In this document: positions 35,472 to 47,755 of the stretch, piece by piece
Layout: each line of letters opens with the position of its first letter
How positions within the stretch are numbered: position 1 is the first letter of the stretch
From: Ceratothoa steindachneri
Lineage: Eukaryota > Arthropoda > Malacostraca > Isopoda > Cymothoidae
Reading direction: 5' to 3'
Assembly: GCA_963969495.1 (NCBI GenBank)
Contig: OZ018326.1
Location: 150,937,806-151,001,805 of the forward strand
Length of the DNA: 64,000 bases
Notes under the pieces: model-generated
The model's database searches: none
The model's input: the letters and a program-made list of their open reading frames with translations, nothing else
Told to the model about the DNA's origin: nothing
Translations under genes and position numbers: made by a program

Positions 35472-36750
35472 AGATTAGTCTTCAGGACACGTTTAAAAGT
35501 AGCAAGGGAGGGAGAGGATCGGACTCAGCAGGAAGAGCATTCCAGAGTCTAAGAGCACAAACTGAGAAGGAACGGTCACCCATCGAGCAGAGGACAGAAC
35601 GAGGAGTGTTCAGGATGGGAGCGAGGTTAGACCGGAGTGCCCGAGGAGTTTGACGACGGGAGAGGGCAGACGAGAGATAAGGTGGAGCCTCGAGGTTTAG
35701 GGTCTTTTGCGTGATGAGAAAAATTTTATAGTGGGTAGGGAAGCCAATAGGTAGCCAGTTTAGCTTGTGTACCAGAGGCATCGAAGGAGAGAAACGGGGG
35801 CGGCGAAGGAGGAGCCGCCAGCATAGTTTTGAACTAGTTGTAGGGGGCGAAGTGACGAAGAAGGGAGATTCACTAGAAGAGAATTGCAGTAGTCTTAGCA
35901 TGAGATGACGAAGGCATGAATTGCAGTCTCAAGACTTCGTTGATCAAAATGGGATCGAACATGTGAGAAGTTGTGGAGGAAACCGAGGGAAGACTTACAT
36001 ATACGATGGATTTGCGGTTTAAACGAGAGTTGCTCGTCGAAAATAACACCAAAATTACTGACGGTATCAGAGAGGGAGACATTGGTTAAATATATGAAGA
36101 ATCAGTGGGAGGACAGCATAGAGAATTTGGTAGAGGAGTTTGGGTAGAAAGAAGTCCTTAGTTGATCCAGATTTGTTAGAGTGTGACATCAGGGCTGTTG
36201 CTTCCTCAGAGGACGCTCGAATGAGGACGTTAAGCGGCAATGGTGTATGGTCGGGGAGAACAGCATGGGCCTGTGTTCAGACGACTGTGGTAGTACGGCG
36301 CGTAGATTAATAACTTTATGAGAAAATTTTTAGAAAGAGTAGAGGGGTTGATGGGGGGGGGAGAGGTGGGGGAAATATGGCTAGACGAGGAAAGACGAGA
36401 TAGGAGACGAAAGATAGTCCTAGGGTCATTCTTGGTCTCAGACAAAAGTTTGCGTGAATGAGCCTCGTGCGCTGATTTTAATTTGGAAGAATAAGTCGAA
36501 GCAGCAAGGTGATAGGCAAGGGAGGGGGAGGTCGTTTCCTGCCCATGGGAGCGTGCTTTACGGAGGGCTCGTTCATGAGCACGTAAGGACCTCCTTGAAC
36601 GAAGGAGTTCCATGGTGATCCAAGGGGCGCGGTGATGGCTGTTTGAAGAAGACGTGATATGGGGACGTGCACGTCAAGGTAGACGAGTAATTATTGGTGC
36701 AGAGAGTTTAAGGTTTGTTCAGATGAAGAGTAGTATCAATAGGAGGTAGG
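35472..36750 (-). mobile_element. CR1/L2-like LINE fragment with RT core deleted (copy 1)
   Basis: On the minus strand the 5' part encodes the endonuclease-RT linker (RAPW-TMELLRSRRSLRAHERALRKAR, SETKNDPRTIFRLLSRLS). The 3' part encodes the end of the RT (SNFGVIFDEQLSF, DYCNSLL, HKLNWLPIGFPTHYKIFLI, APPYLSSALSRR, PRSVLCSMGDRSFSVCALRLWNALP). These are typical of CR1/L2/Daphne-type LINEs. The catalytic RT core between them is absent (deletion near 36130-36310). Frames are broken. It fills the gap between blocks C and A and is absent at the end of block C1. Confidence 0.78.
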
Positions 36751-36803
36751 GCATTTTACACAGCTCATTTTCCCCAGGTATAGGCTAATGGCGCAAAACC
36801 GAT

Positions 36804-37214
36804 CTACTCATTACTAGCGCACAACACCCAGGACCACTCAAGTCCTAGTCTATTGTGACTTTCGGGAGTTAAAAGAATTTGTTTATTGAAGTTGCAAAGC
36901 CGCTCTCCTGACAGACGCGAGGTACTAACAACTTCCCCGGGCCCCTTCAGATAGTTCATTTCAACCCACTGACGGGTGTTCCCTGAGCTGCTCTCGGTCA
37001 AGGAGAGGAACAGTTCATCCAAGTGCACTTTGTCAAATGATTTAGGATATAGTCGTATAAAAAGGTAGTGCCGCGTCGTCCGAGTGTTCAAGTGAACCCC
37101 TTGAGGAAGGTTTCCTAATGCACATTCAGGCTGTAGTATGTGCAACTGCTCCATGGAGCTAGTGTAACGGTGTACACATGGTTCCTCTTTCATGGGACAA
37201 TAGTTGCAAATCAA
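36804..37214 (-). CDS. Unidentified exon-like ORF in block A (copy 2)
   Basis: A minus-strand frame of about 136 codons. After a TAA it runs ICNYCPMKEEPCVHRYTSS, then PQGVHLNTRTTRHYLFIRLY, VHLDELFLSLTESSSGN and YLKGPGEV. Composition is protein-like, with regular charge and codon variety, and G+C is higher than the flanks. A possible donor (GTTAGT) follows GEV near 36930; possible acceptors are the AG dinucleotides just before GAACC. It is conserved in three blocks, open in two and broken in one. I do not recognise the family. If an exon, it would lie 5' of the LDLa exon in the same unit. Replacement changes between the two open copies are as common as silent ones, so constraint is doubtful. 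Confidence 0.35.
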   Translation of the reverse strand: MICNYCPMKEEPCVHRYTSSMEQLHILQPECALGNLPQGVHLNTRTTRHYLFIRLYPKSFDKVHLDELFLSLTESSSGNTRQWVEMNYLKGPGEVVSTSRLSGERLCNFNKQILLTPESHNRLGLEWSWVLCASNE

Positions 37215-38211
37215 TTATAAGCGAAGCGATTCTGGCGAACGCAAGCAAGAATTTTATTCAAAATAACATATTTGGACTCGAGAGTTTTGTTCCTACTACT
37301 GTGTTACGTAATGAGGTGCGTTGCTACTAGCTATCCCATTTTATGAGAAATAGAGTGATGATGATGGAAAAAAAATCCCGATTATTAGATCGCTTTATCC
37401 GAAAATGTTACGGAAGTGGCTATAATTAACTCATTCAAAAAACATGCCATAATTCTTTAAAGAAAGATCATATTGCATTGTCGAGTCAACTTTCTCGGAT
37501 GATAAAAAAGAGATACGTAATATTACCGCAGGCAGTAGAGAGGAAAAATTAATGGCCCGATTGGGCAAATTTGTATGTTTATTTTTCCACAAACCTGCAT
37601 GTCAACAGATACATTATTATGTCACATGAGTTTGCATGCTCCTAAAAAGATCACTATGCACAAGTTAAAGAAATTATTTTGCTAAGCTCTTATATTTTCT
37701 GATAATTATTCATATTTCCGTATAAGAAATTAGTAAATATCCAATCATTTCAAGATTTATCATCTCTGAGATTTGATTTGGTTCGTACTCAAGGTTTACA
37801 ATAAGAGGCGGATAATTCGACAAAACTCAAAGGAAATGAGGATGTAACTATCAACTGAGTATTATTAAACAGGGCAGCAAATCATATTCAGATTATATAT
37901 GGTTATGATCACGGATCTTTATTTGATTAATCAACGGATGGTCATTTCAACCTAACTCTAAATAACTCTGGAAAAAAACAAAGTCGATTTGTAAGCTTCG
38001 AAGAAATATGCTGCAACCACGAAAGAAAAGATTCCAGAATCGAATCAAACAAGGTCTGCTGACCAAAAAGTGGCGAGCTCTCACTTTTCTTATTTATGAC
38101 CTTACAAGCTTCAAAACTTTCAATAATTCCCGGACTAACCTTGGGAGGACATTGGCGATTCTATCATTATAAAAGAGTGTAAAACGTGATAAGGGTTTCA
38201 AATTTTGTTAT

Positions 38212-39232
38212 AACCTAGCCTAAAATAGAATAGCCTAGCTGTGCCGTACATAACCTAGCTTAGCTGAGTATAATCTAGCTAGCCTAGTATAACCTAGAAT
38301 TGTATAGCCTACTTTATCCTACCTTAGCTTAGTATAACCTAGCCTAGCCTATCGTATCCTAGTATAGCGTAGCCTAGCTTTGTAAATCCTAGTCTAACCT
38401 AGTCTAGCTTAATATTCCTTAGTCTAACGTAGCATATTATAGTATAGCCTAGATTTCCCTAGCCGAGTATAGCCTTGCCTAGCGTAGAATTGCCTAGTGT
38501 AGCCTAGCTTACTATAGCCTAGCTTACCCTAACCATGTATGCTTAGCATTGCATGGAAGAGCCTAGCCTAGCCTAGTCTAGCCAAGCTATAATAGGCAAG
38601 TATAGTCTAGCCACTATATCCATATATACGATACGCTAGCATAACTTAGTTTAGTCTAGCATACTATAGGCTAGGTTGTTATAGCCTATCCTAGCAAAAC
38701 CACACCTCACCTAATAGATCCAAGCGCATAATATTATAGCCTAGCCTAGTATAGAATACCATACCGTAGACTAGAATAACCTTGCATAGCTTAGCCTATT
38801 AATAGCCTTGGTTCGCTATCCTATCGCAGCCTAACATAGTATTACTTACAAAAGCAGAGCATAGCCCTCCCTAGAATATTATACCTTAGCCTACACTAGT
38901 ATAACATAGTATAGCCCTGTCTAACCTAGTACAGCTTAGCATAGCTTAGCCGAGCCTAGCATAGTATAACCTAGCTTAGCAATAACTATCCTAGAAAAGT
39001 ATAGCCTATACTATCCTATTATACCCTAGGCAAGAATCGCTTATTATTATCTGCCTAAAATATTATATGCTATACTAGAATAGCATTATATAGCCTAAAT
39101 TAGCATAGTATATCTTAACCATGTACATTATATCTTAGCATATGCTAATATAGCCTAGAATAATATGGCCTATTCTACGCTTGCCTAGCAGAGTATATAT
39201 TATAACCTAGTCTAGTCTAGCAGAGTATCAGC
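38212..39232. repeat. TAGCC-type degenerate satellite, array 2
   Basis: About 1 kb of degenerate tagcc/tagta words. Order of variant words follows arrays 1 and 3, and it is closest to array 3. One and a half 128-base units follow. Confidence 0.85.
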
Positions 39233-39912
39233 CTAATAGTTATGATGTTATGGCAAAAACAAAGTAATCCCGGGCTAACCTTAGGAAGACTTTTGCAATT
39301 ATAGCACTCGAAGGAGAATGTAAAACAACATATTTTTTTAAATTTCGTTAGAATCGGAGGAATACTTATGATGTTATTACAAAAACAATAAAAAGCAAAA
39401 CGGGGACCAACCGAGTGACATAATGAGGGTTAGAGTCGATTGCGACTAGACTCACACGCGACTAAAAATACGTTGTAAATAGCCTACCTCGAGTATTGGA
39501 AGATGGAGTTGTAAGAGATGATTCCGTGGATTTTTCGGTTGAATCTGTGTAAAAAAGAAGCTGGTCATCATTGGGCTACTATAGTTACCTTGTAATATAA
39601 TTTACTCCAAATGGAAGTTGTTTGGAAGATAAAGACTTCATATTGATACAAGTCCAGAACAAATTTCGGAGCATCACACTCCAATTTGAGCTATACAGCG
39701 ACGGACAAATTATTGATTACAGAACTACAAACGGGCAAAGACCTTATCATCAACATGAGGCTTTCCTATTGAAGTTATTTCAGTTTTGTGTTATTATATA
39801 TGAGATCAAATTCTTGGCCATTAGAGTCCTGAATTTTTTTACTATCTTGTAACCATTGTTTCTAGTCGACAATCGGTTATCAAGTTCAAATATTGAAACA
39901 GGGGTTATATTA

Positions 39913-41202
39913 TTGGGTTGAGGAATAAGTTCTTGCGGTTTTAGCAAATTTATTCATTACCATTAACAATTTTAGAAAAACTTAATTTTTAATTGATAAC
40001 AAACACTATGCAATTTAATCAATAATGTATTTTCCGTTGTTATTTACGACATCTTCCCAACGTTCAACTAGTTTTTCGATGGCTCTGCAATAAAAATCTC
40101 TGGATCTTGACTTGAAGAATTCGTCTAAGCAGGCTCTTAATTCCACATCAGTATTGAACAAAACGCCGCACAAATTGTTGGAGAGCGATCGAAACAGATG
40201 GAAATCCGATGGAGCCAAGTCTGGCGAATATGGAGGATGCGGCAAGATTTCCCCATTAAGCGTTTAGATGGCGTCATTTGTCATATTGACAATGTGAGGA
40301 CGAGCATTGTCGTGTTGCAGAAGGATTCCATAACATCGATGAGGTCGCTTTTCTCGAATAGCTTCGGCGAGTCGATGTATTTGTTGAGCGTAGAGTTCTG
40401 CATTGACAATCTCGTTGGTCGTAATGAGCTAATAAAGAATGATGCCTTCACAATCCCACCACACACACAGCATCGTCCTTCGTGGATGAAGTCCTTGCTT
40501 TAATCGCGGGTGTTTTTTTTATTGGAGCTAAGCCATTGTTTTCGAAGGTTCATGTTGACATAAACACATCATTTTTCGTCGCAAGTGATGATGCGGTGAA
40601 TAAATCTGTCCTTATATCCTCGAGTAGCCTTGTGACGAGCAAGCAAACCTGCGGCAATCGTGGTGCGTTGAAGTTTGTTGCTTTAGCTCAAAGCGTGCGG
40701 AACCCATGCACCCAGTTTTTGAAATTTCCCCATCAAATGAAGGTGATTCACTACAGTTTTCTGATCACACGCCAATTCTCTAGTCGATTGACGAGGATTT
40801 TCATCAAGAAGGTCGTTCAATCGATCTTCATCCAACGTAATGGGGTAACCAGAACGTTCTTCGTCATTAAAACTGAAATGACCCTTTTTGAAACGTGAAA
40901 ACCACCATTGACCTGTCCTTTCTGATAAAGCATTTTCTCCGTACACAGCACAAATATCGCAACGAGCTTTGGTGCGTTTGCATTGTTCTTGTCTCGATTG
41001 AAAATGAATAACAACAAGTGTCGAAAATACGCCTTTCTTTTAAATTAACTCAACTTTTAAATAAACCGCAATGACTTATTACTCAACTTCAAGACGTAGC
41101 CTAAGCAAAAGCCTAATAGTCTACGCTGTTAAGATACGTAGCCTAACCTTTGCAAATCAACACAACATAAAAAAAAACGCAAGAACTTATTCCTCAACCT
41201 AA
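39913..41202 (-). mobile_element. Complete mariner element with TIRs and TA duplication
   Basis: Length 1290 bases, normal for mariner. The left end ttgggttgaggaataagttc and the inverse of the right end (ttaggttgaggaataagttc) differ at one base over their first 20, and TA flanks each side (39911-39912, 41203-41204). The empty site is preserved in block A1 (atattagttccctc, about 8931). The transposase on the minus strand shows a mariner N-terminal part (WWFSRFKKGHFSFNDEERSG, LGAWVPHALS), then VNAELYAQQIHRLAEAI, LLQHDNARPHIVN and HPPYSPDLAPSDFHLF. The D motifs are recognisable, but frameshifts and at least one stop break the gene, so it is non-autonomous as read. Confidence 0.9.
40015..41017 (-). 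pseudogene. Mariner transposase (frame-broken) inside the complete element
   Basis: Catalyses cut-and-paste at TA targets in the family. Pieces in three frames: 40817-41017 (N-terminal), 40683-40946 (DNA-binding end and RSGYP linker, through WVPH), and 40015-40470 (catalytic part with QHDNARPH and SPDLAPSD, ending EDVVNNNGKYIID before the stop). A TAA lies between NDAI and TLNGE in the last part. Total span is about 335 codons, close to the normal mariner size, so only point mutations and small indels separate it from an intact copy. Confidence 0.82.
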
Positions 41203-42254
41203 TAGTTCCCTCATTTAGTATTTTAAACGCTTAAATAAGTTGAACAAGCAAATTCCAATATTCGAGTGATAGTAAATTGAGGTGTCTCAGTCTGTCTTCA
41301 GACAAGCTCTTTTTAATTTAAGGAATTAATTACGTCGCTCGTCAATGGACGCGCCCCCCAATTCTTTCGCATATATAATGGCGACTAGAATTGTATCGAA
41401 TACTACAAATAAGGTCTTACTAGGGGGTTTATTATTAAAAAAAAAATAAAGTTTTAATTCAAACGGGTGTAAATGAGCTTATATACATAATGGACGCTCA
41501 TTTACACCAACCTTCTGTCTACACTTTTCCAGCCTGCCTTCTATCCATTTTAATAGGCTGCCTCCGATTCCGTTGTTTAGATTAGCAAAATCTTTTATGC
41601 ACAACAGTGTCAATAATCTTTTAAAATTCGAGAAAGTCTATGTACATCGATAACTTTATGTTGGTCACACATTATCATTACGTGAATGAATCAAGCGTCC
41701 GCCTCGAAAGTTGTGCTGTGATGCATTTATTTATTTATTGACCCCAAGAACTTCTAGGGTTCTATCTTTGACAATGAACTCTATAAGTTTATCTAGGAAA
41801 AAATTAAGAGTAGGGGGAAGAATAATTCAATGTTCAGTCTCTGTTAAACCTTTTATGTTAAATTGGTATTTCATTTGCTTATTCGAACTCTTGAGGAATT
41901 ATTCCATCATTAATGGATTTTTGAAAATTATTATATCAATGTGCTTTAGTAATTCGCTTTTTAAATCATTATGGTGAAATAGAAAAATTTTATCTGGAAC
42001 CTGCGCTATGGAAACTTCCGTTTGTTAATTTAAATGCTAATTTAGTTTTCATATTTTTAAAGATATAAAAGTAAAGTCTAATTTATATTCATGACTTGTT
42101 TAGTAGATAAATTGCTTGTATTTTTCATCGTCACAACATTTGAAAAAATTTCCATTAAATTTCTCTACTACCTGGTGAAGATCGAGACTAATGATTCAGC
42201 ATCCGAGACGGGCCCGATTAAATCCCCAATTTACTTCCTCTAATTTATAAATCT

Positions 42255-42815
42255 ACAAGGCAATGGCTTCACCACTCCCTCTTACTGGGCTAGCTTGCGC
42301 TTCGCTACTAAGATAAAAATTTAAAATCTAAAAAAAAGCAGCCATGGTTAAATTTTTAGAAATTTTCTGAACTTCGCCAATTATAATAATTTTAAAAAGG
42401 AACTCTACCTAAATTTCCCCCATTTCAAAATACTACGTTGCTTAAATATAGTTATAGAAGAAGATATATAAAAATAAATTTTCTGAAGTTCATCATTTGT
42501 AATTCTTTGGGTTTTAAAAAATTTACAAAATTTCGATACTTACCCGTATGATAAGAAAATGTGAAATGCACTTTTATCAGATTTAGTGTAGCTTCACAAT
42601 TATTTATAAATTTATTATATGCAAAAGGCTAAAATGTAAAATACATAAAAAAATAGGTTTTTGCTCAAATCTGCACTTCACATTTGTTTTCGAATACAGC
42701 CGTAATATTTATTTATGAACTTTGGTAAAAAAAAACATGAGTCATTACCAAACTAAGAGGAAATATTATTTAATAACTCAAAAAAAAATCCCCTTCTTAA
42801 ATTATAGTTAGTGAT
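42255..42815. mobile_element. Unclassified 560-base insertion in block A2
   Basis: Present here but not between the matching bases of block A1 (about 10036). It starts caaggcaatggcttcaccac, is very AT-rich after its first 60 bases, and has no ORF, TIRs or clear target duplication that I can see. It is defined as an insertion only by comparison of the paralogues; deletion from the other copy is the alternative. Confidence 0.5.
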
Positions 42816-43084
42816 GAAAAAATCGTTTAGGCTCATATTTTGACAGCGACTCTGGCGCCTTTTACCAGTTATTATTCTTCACTTGATAAGGTGACCATAA
42901 TAAATAAATTTTTTTAGCTTCTCAAAAGCCTGGCTAGTTTAAGAAATATTATAAAATCGTTTACATTTCCTTATAAACATTTTAATCTCACTATTTATCC
43001 ACATTACCCAAATCGATTTATTACAATCTCTACGTTTATTTATCGAAGTTCCATTATATATTGTAAAAAAAAACAACATTAAGA

Positions 43085-45060
43085 TTGAATGCATATATTC
43101 CTACCATGAGTCGGTGTGAGGAACAGTCAAACGAAAGTCTGGTCACCCAGACCTCGCAGAAACTCTGGCGCCCTCATCGGCACGCTCTTTCCCCGCAATT
43201 CCCACATGTGCATGAATTGCCATCATGTATCAACGTGTCATGCTGCATCAATGCTACCTTACATTTGGCCAAGGAATCGGAACCAGAGTGACTGTAAGTG
43301 TGTTCCATACAGACCTACTTCAATACTCCCGGCGCTATGGAAACTTTGGGAGCCGAAGCGTGGCGACAAATTCCAGAGGCGGTAGCCTCCAGTGTGGCGT
43401 CATGTGCAGAACCAGCAGTGTCACGGCCCGGAGAGCTACACCAAGCTTTTGATGGAGTTTACTAGCCATAAGGTCAAATGGCCTGGGGTATGACTGGTGT
43501 CTCTCGGAGGCATAGTTACCGTAGAGATCGGCTGCGGATAAGGGTGGAGTAGGGCTCACGCGTAGTGCTGCATAATCCACTATACACAAGGCAGAGCATG
43601 TGGCCTCTCCTCAGCATCAACAAGTGTCTCTCCATGGGAAGGTGCAGAAAACACCAGTAGCCGGTGGAGAACAGTGTGTTGGTTCGAGTCTACCCTCCGC
43701 AATACACGCTCAGCTTCTGATGCATAAGCCTCGTTAAAGAATCACCACGGCCTATTGCAGGGATATCTTGGCCATGAATCTCCTGGCTTGACTGAGAAAG
43801 CTCACGAAGAAAATGGAATAAGTTTTTTAGCAAAAACGTGTTCCAGTCCAAAAGTCAAGATCGTCAAAGAGTGGTTGGGATGTAAAATGGGATTCTTGCC
43901 GAAGGAATTTTGGCTACCGCAGTCGCACTACCTCAATCCCACCGACTACAGCGTATGGCGCATGTCGAGGGCAAGTCGTGTAAGGTCCTCGATAGCAATG
44001 ACTATTAGCTGAATTCCTCCACCAAACATGTGTAGCTCAGTATATGGAACGACTTTGTTCGCAACGTGTGTGCGGTATTCAGGTCTCTTCTGAAGATCGT
44101 ACTTGCCACCGAGGGCGGCCACATTGACTAATATTACAATTTAAACACATATTTCTATGATAAAGCAATAAAACGTGTCTAACTCTACAAAATCTATCAT
44201 TTTGTCGTTTGTTAACAGCGTCGAAACGAGTATAACAGGATTTTTGCAATACCTTTAAGAGCGTAATAAAAGGATCTTTCGGCAACACTGAGTCGATAAC
44301 TTTGAAGCTCAGGGCAATGATTGCCAGAGAGGGATTCACCCACTCGTAGTCGGATTCAAAGATTTCTTGTGGAGTATTTCGATGATACCCTATCCACTGC
44401 GGTATCATATAACATTTCCAGATCGGAAAACACCGTTACGTAGTGCTGTCTACGAAGTTAGGCTTCGCAGACGGCATTTTCCAATTGAAGAATAACATCC
44501 GACATGGAGTGGAAATTACTGAGGCGCACTGAGCGGAGACACGTGGCCTCCACTGTCCGGGAATAAGGTTAATCTCCTTAACAATTTCTCCATCAACTTG
44601 CATACGCAGGAATTTCGACAGATTGGGTGGAAACCGGCGGGGGTATAGTAATCTCTTCCAAGTTTTCAAAAAGTGATCACAGTAGCCATTCGCCTGGATT
44701 CTGGGAGATTACCCTCTCGCCAGATCCTGCTGAAAAAATCTAACAGAAAGGCTATATTATACATAGTCCTGAGCAAAGGCGGTGTCTGCATCCAAGAAAG
44801 GGCAGAACGCAACTCACTCGATGTAAACCTGTCTGAAGGGTTCTCCGCCACTAAAGGTAGAGTCTAATCGGAGGTATTCACCGAAATGACGACGTGCTTT
44901 AAATGCTAGCGGAGCACCATCTCGGCTAGATAATGCGTAGAAAGCGGTCGGAAAGAACTACGCCACGGACGCGATGTAAAAGATTTCAGTCCTATTCTCC
45001 TGAAAAAGGAAGGAGAATCCAGCAAGAACTTGCCTCAATTCCTTTTGACTCTCTTTCACA
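43085..45060 (-). mobile_element. Degenerate I-type LINE fragment with nested mariner piece
   Basis: Same arrangement as 10284-10650 plus 17472-18393 but without the young LINE, so it shows the unoccupied state. After the mariner fragment it continues with RT-region sequence (44430-45060), matching LINE 12850-13540 through the endonuclease-RT linker. The ORF at 44436-44669 retains RRFPPNLSKFLRMQV in place of RRFHPISLTSCVCKF. It joins block B5 near 45060. Confidence 0.75.
43733..44253 (+). pseudogene. Tc1/mariner-family transposase C-terminal fragment inside old LINE (copy 2)
   Basis: Better preserved than the copy at 17697-18222. The plus-strand frames give VKIVKEWLGCKMGFLPKEF, LPQSHYLNPTDYSVWRM and NDFVRNVCAVFRSLLKIVL ending at GGHID and a stop. 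The pattern matches the third catalytic Asp region and C-terminus of Tc1/mariner transposases. The Asp of the SPDLNP motif reads Tyr here (SHYLNP). An A/T-rich 3' tail of about 140 bases follows. The N-terminal half is absent. Confidence 0.65.
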
Positions 45061-47750
45061 CCTAGCCATGAAAAGATTGCTGTCTCACTCTTTGTAAATA
45101 CATATTCCCCATATGTTTTGCATCTCTCGCTCTATATTACTCTTTGATATTGTTTTATTTATCATTGTGTATTTCTTATAGTTACACGATGTAACGTCAT
45201 GATTCAAAATAACTCCTGTATTTATTATATAAAATGAAAAAAGCCGTTGTCTCAAATACAGCTTTCATATACATTGACCTATCAATGTATATACTAAGAT
45301 AGGATTTGGATTTTTTTAATACCTTTAAGTTGATTAGCATAATTAGTTTATTTTGCAGAGCAAAGAAGGTCATAATGTCGTTCGAACAGTCTATACGGTT
45401 TATTATCATCCTATTCAGTAAATTCCTTATCTTTTGATTCAGGTCATTAGGTTTCAAGCTTTCATGCTTAATTATGATCCTCTTTTCGTTAATCTTTATT
45501 AATTTATAACTGGAATTGAATCCATTGCCGTTTTTAATTAGCAGTTCACTTCGATCTGACATAAATTTACATGCACGGGCTTAAGCTCATTGAAATCTTA
45601 TAAGAGTATATGTACTCATATATGAATATATTGGTCGAGGTGAAAGATAATTTATTTTTGTATATATTTTTCTTAATCTGTTATGGTTGCCTTTTTAGTT
45701 CTAAGTAAGAAATTACTGTGGCGAATTTTCAACCAGATTTGGCATCTAAGTGAGTCTTTGAAATACATGAAGAGTGATTTTTAGATACAGGCTAAATACA
45801 AATGCAGCTATGATAAAATTTTGGCCCTTGATTATAATGGCTAAATTTTGGTAAATGAAGACGCCTCAGATCATGAATACTCTCATGAAGAAAAGATAAT
45901 TGACGAAACCTACACTGACAAAATTCCATTTGAAAGATCGTTTCCAAAATTCTGAAAGCTCTAACTATTCAAGCGATACTGCAATGGTGGCCGAAAGACT
46001 TTAGGGCTACAATATCGGTTTATGAAAGCTATCTTTTAGTCACAATGCTATGGTTAAGCGAGTTTCCACCCTAAATAAATTGAAAAAGTTGACATTGAAA
46101 TGTGAGGAAGATATAATTTTCAGATGAAAAAGAGACGTTCGTCATATATTATTCAGAAAGACACAATCTAGCGGCTCTAATTATACATCATGAGTCAGGG
46201 ATTTTGATGGAAAGCGAGTCTAAAAGTTGGAAAGGTAAGTACCAGTCTGTACTAATTTCCTGAGAATATGATGAAGATTTCGTCAACGTTATATCGACAT
46301 TCTTATCGGACATATAACAAACCAGTTTGTTATTCAAAGAAGTTCCCCCTATTGCAAGACCAAGAGACTGAATCAGCAATCACCCACAACTGAATTTTAT
46401 TAAGAACTGTTATTGTAACTATACGGAGATAAAGCCAGACTCCTAACCTAATGAAGGGAATGATACTTAGAGATGATATTGTACTAATTCGGGAGATCCA
46501 GTGATTCTAAGCACGAATAATTTCATCTGGTCCTCATGAACCGAAGAGCGATGAGTTTTTTTTAGATTTGTACATATCTAAGGTATTCAATTGATTCATA
46601 TTTTTAAAATTCTGCTCCAAACTTAAACGAGGTTCAAAGTTATTTTTTGATAGGTATAAATAAATAAAACCAGAAACGCGACGTGTATTAGGCAATTGGT
46701 CATAACCAATGTGTGTTAAATTTGAACAAGGTAAATCATAACATGAGGGACCATGACAATTATGTGGAAGCATGTTTTATACTTTAGGGAGATCAATCAA
46801 GTAGGCAACTTTGAGGTAGAAGAATAAGCGATGGATACTATTCAATAGTACGAAGGAATTTTCTAGGTGACGATGACTCGTTGAAAGACACTATTGTTAT
46901 ATAATTGTATTTAACAAAATGTCCTCTTAAGTCATAGGAAAATAATTAAGATCAGACATATATACATTTACAATACAAAAAATAGAAACGAACCATGAAT
47001 TTATTATTAATTATTGGTATTATTAAAAAAACGTGAATTCCTTAGTGAAAGCATAAGTGACTAATAGAATTCGTTAATATGTCATTTTTCGAAGCTATTC
47101 AGTCATTTTAACTGACATTCTGCTGTTCTTTCCTTTTATGGAAGCATTTGAACCAGTGGAAAGTAGCTGGAGTTTTCGGTAATAGGTAGTTTTACCACAA
47201 AATAACACTATACTTCTATAGGCCTTAATTTTGTGAGAATATAAGATTTTATTATTTATGCTTCATATGTAAAATTTCTCTGAAAAAGACTAGCACAAAA
47301 TTTTACAAAAGTTTTAGATCCAAATTAAAATAAAATTTGCGATAAAAGTATAAGGCACAAATAGAATGTGTTTCGGATGTAAACAACAAGGTTAAGATCG
47401 GTTTACTAAACTCCTGCATTTATATCAACACTTTGCAAATGAATAATAGTTTTGTTACGCTCAGTTTCACACAAATTTAGGTCACCTAAATTTGTCACTT
47501 TCAGATTTTCTTGATATGTAAATTTTTCTACTTTAGTATGCAAATTTCCATCTTCCCGCAAAGAACCTTCAAATTTGCAAGTCAGTTATCTGAATTTTTA
47601 GGATATATTCGTCATCAGTGTGTAGATTCTTATTGACCTATTTCTTGTATTTTCCTGCCCTTCAACTCGAACATATATAGTTCTAGATTTCTTTGAGAAG
47701 ACTTCAACTTCTTTAGGTTTCTGTATTCCATTAACAAGCCCTTTATTCTT
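45060..47750 (-). repeat. Block B copy 5, diverged, lacking LDLa exon
   Basis: Its left part (45060-46400) matches 29680-30720 with many differences; its right part matches block B6. It carries the LRR-like relic at 46534-46773. A 121-codon minus ORF at 45197-45562 lies over sequence that is non-coding in the other copies, so I treat it as chance. The block passes into a truncated C block at 47756. Confidence 0.62.
46534..46773 (-). pseudogene. Leucine-rich-repeat N-cap-like relic (block B, copy 5)
   Basis: A minus-strand open stretch whose translation has a cysteine cluster (NCHGPSCYDLPCSNLTHI) followed by LYLSKNNFEP and FKNMNQLNTLDM. This resembles an LRR N-terminal cap plus one or two leucine-rich repeats, as found just after the LDLa module in type-C LGR receptors. 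A possible acceptor (CTAAAG) lies just upstream and would give phase 1, matching the phase in which the LDLa exons end. However, the second triplet after it is TAA in this copy and the 18.5-kb copy. No convincing 3' donor is visible. I read it as a dead exon. The LRR assignment is by eye and could be wrong; this B copy has lost its LDLa exon. Confidence 0.35.
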
Positions 47751-47755
47751 TAATA

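Larger units (their letters stand above)
36755..43085. repeat. Block A copy 2
   Basis: Contains the open unidentified ORF (36804-37214), the satellite (38212-39232), one and a half 128-base units, a complete mariner (39913-41202) and a 560-base insertion (42255-42815). The satellite-flanking and tail sequences align with 5440-10280 almost base for base. A deletion of about 115 bases near 37825 distinguishes it from copies 1 and 3. Confidence 0.78.

Noticed and set aside
45197..45562. 121-codon minus-strand ORF
   Set aside because: It covers sequence that is clearly non-coding in the paralogous B blocks and is very rich in Ile, Asn and Lys, as expected from A/T-rich DNA.
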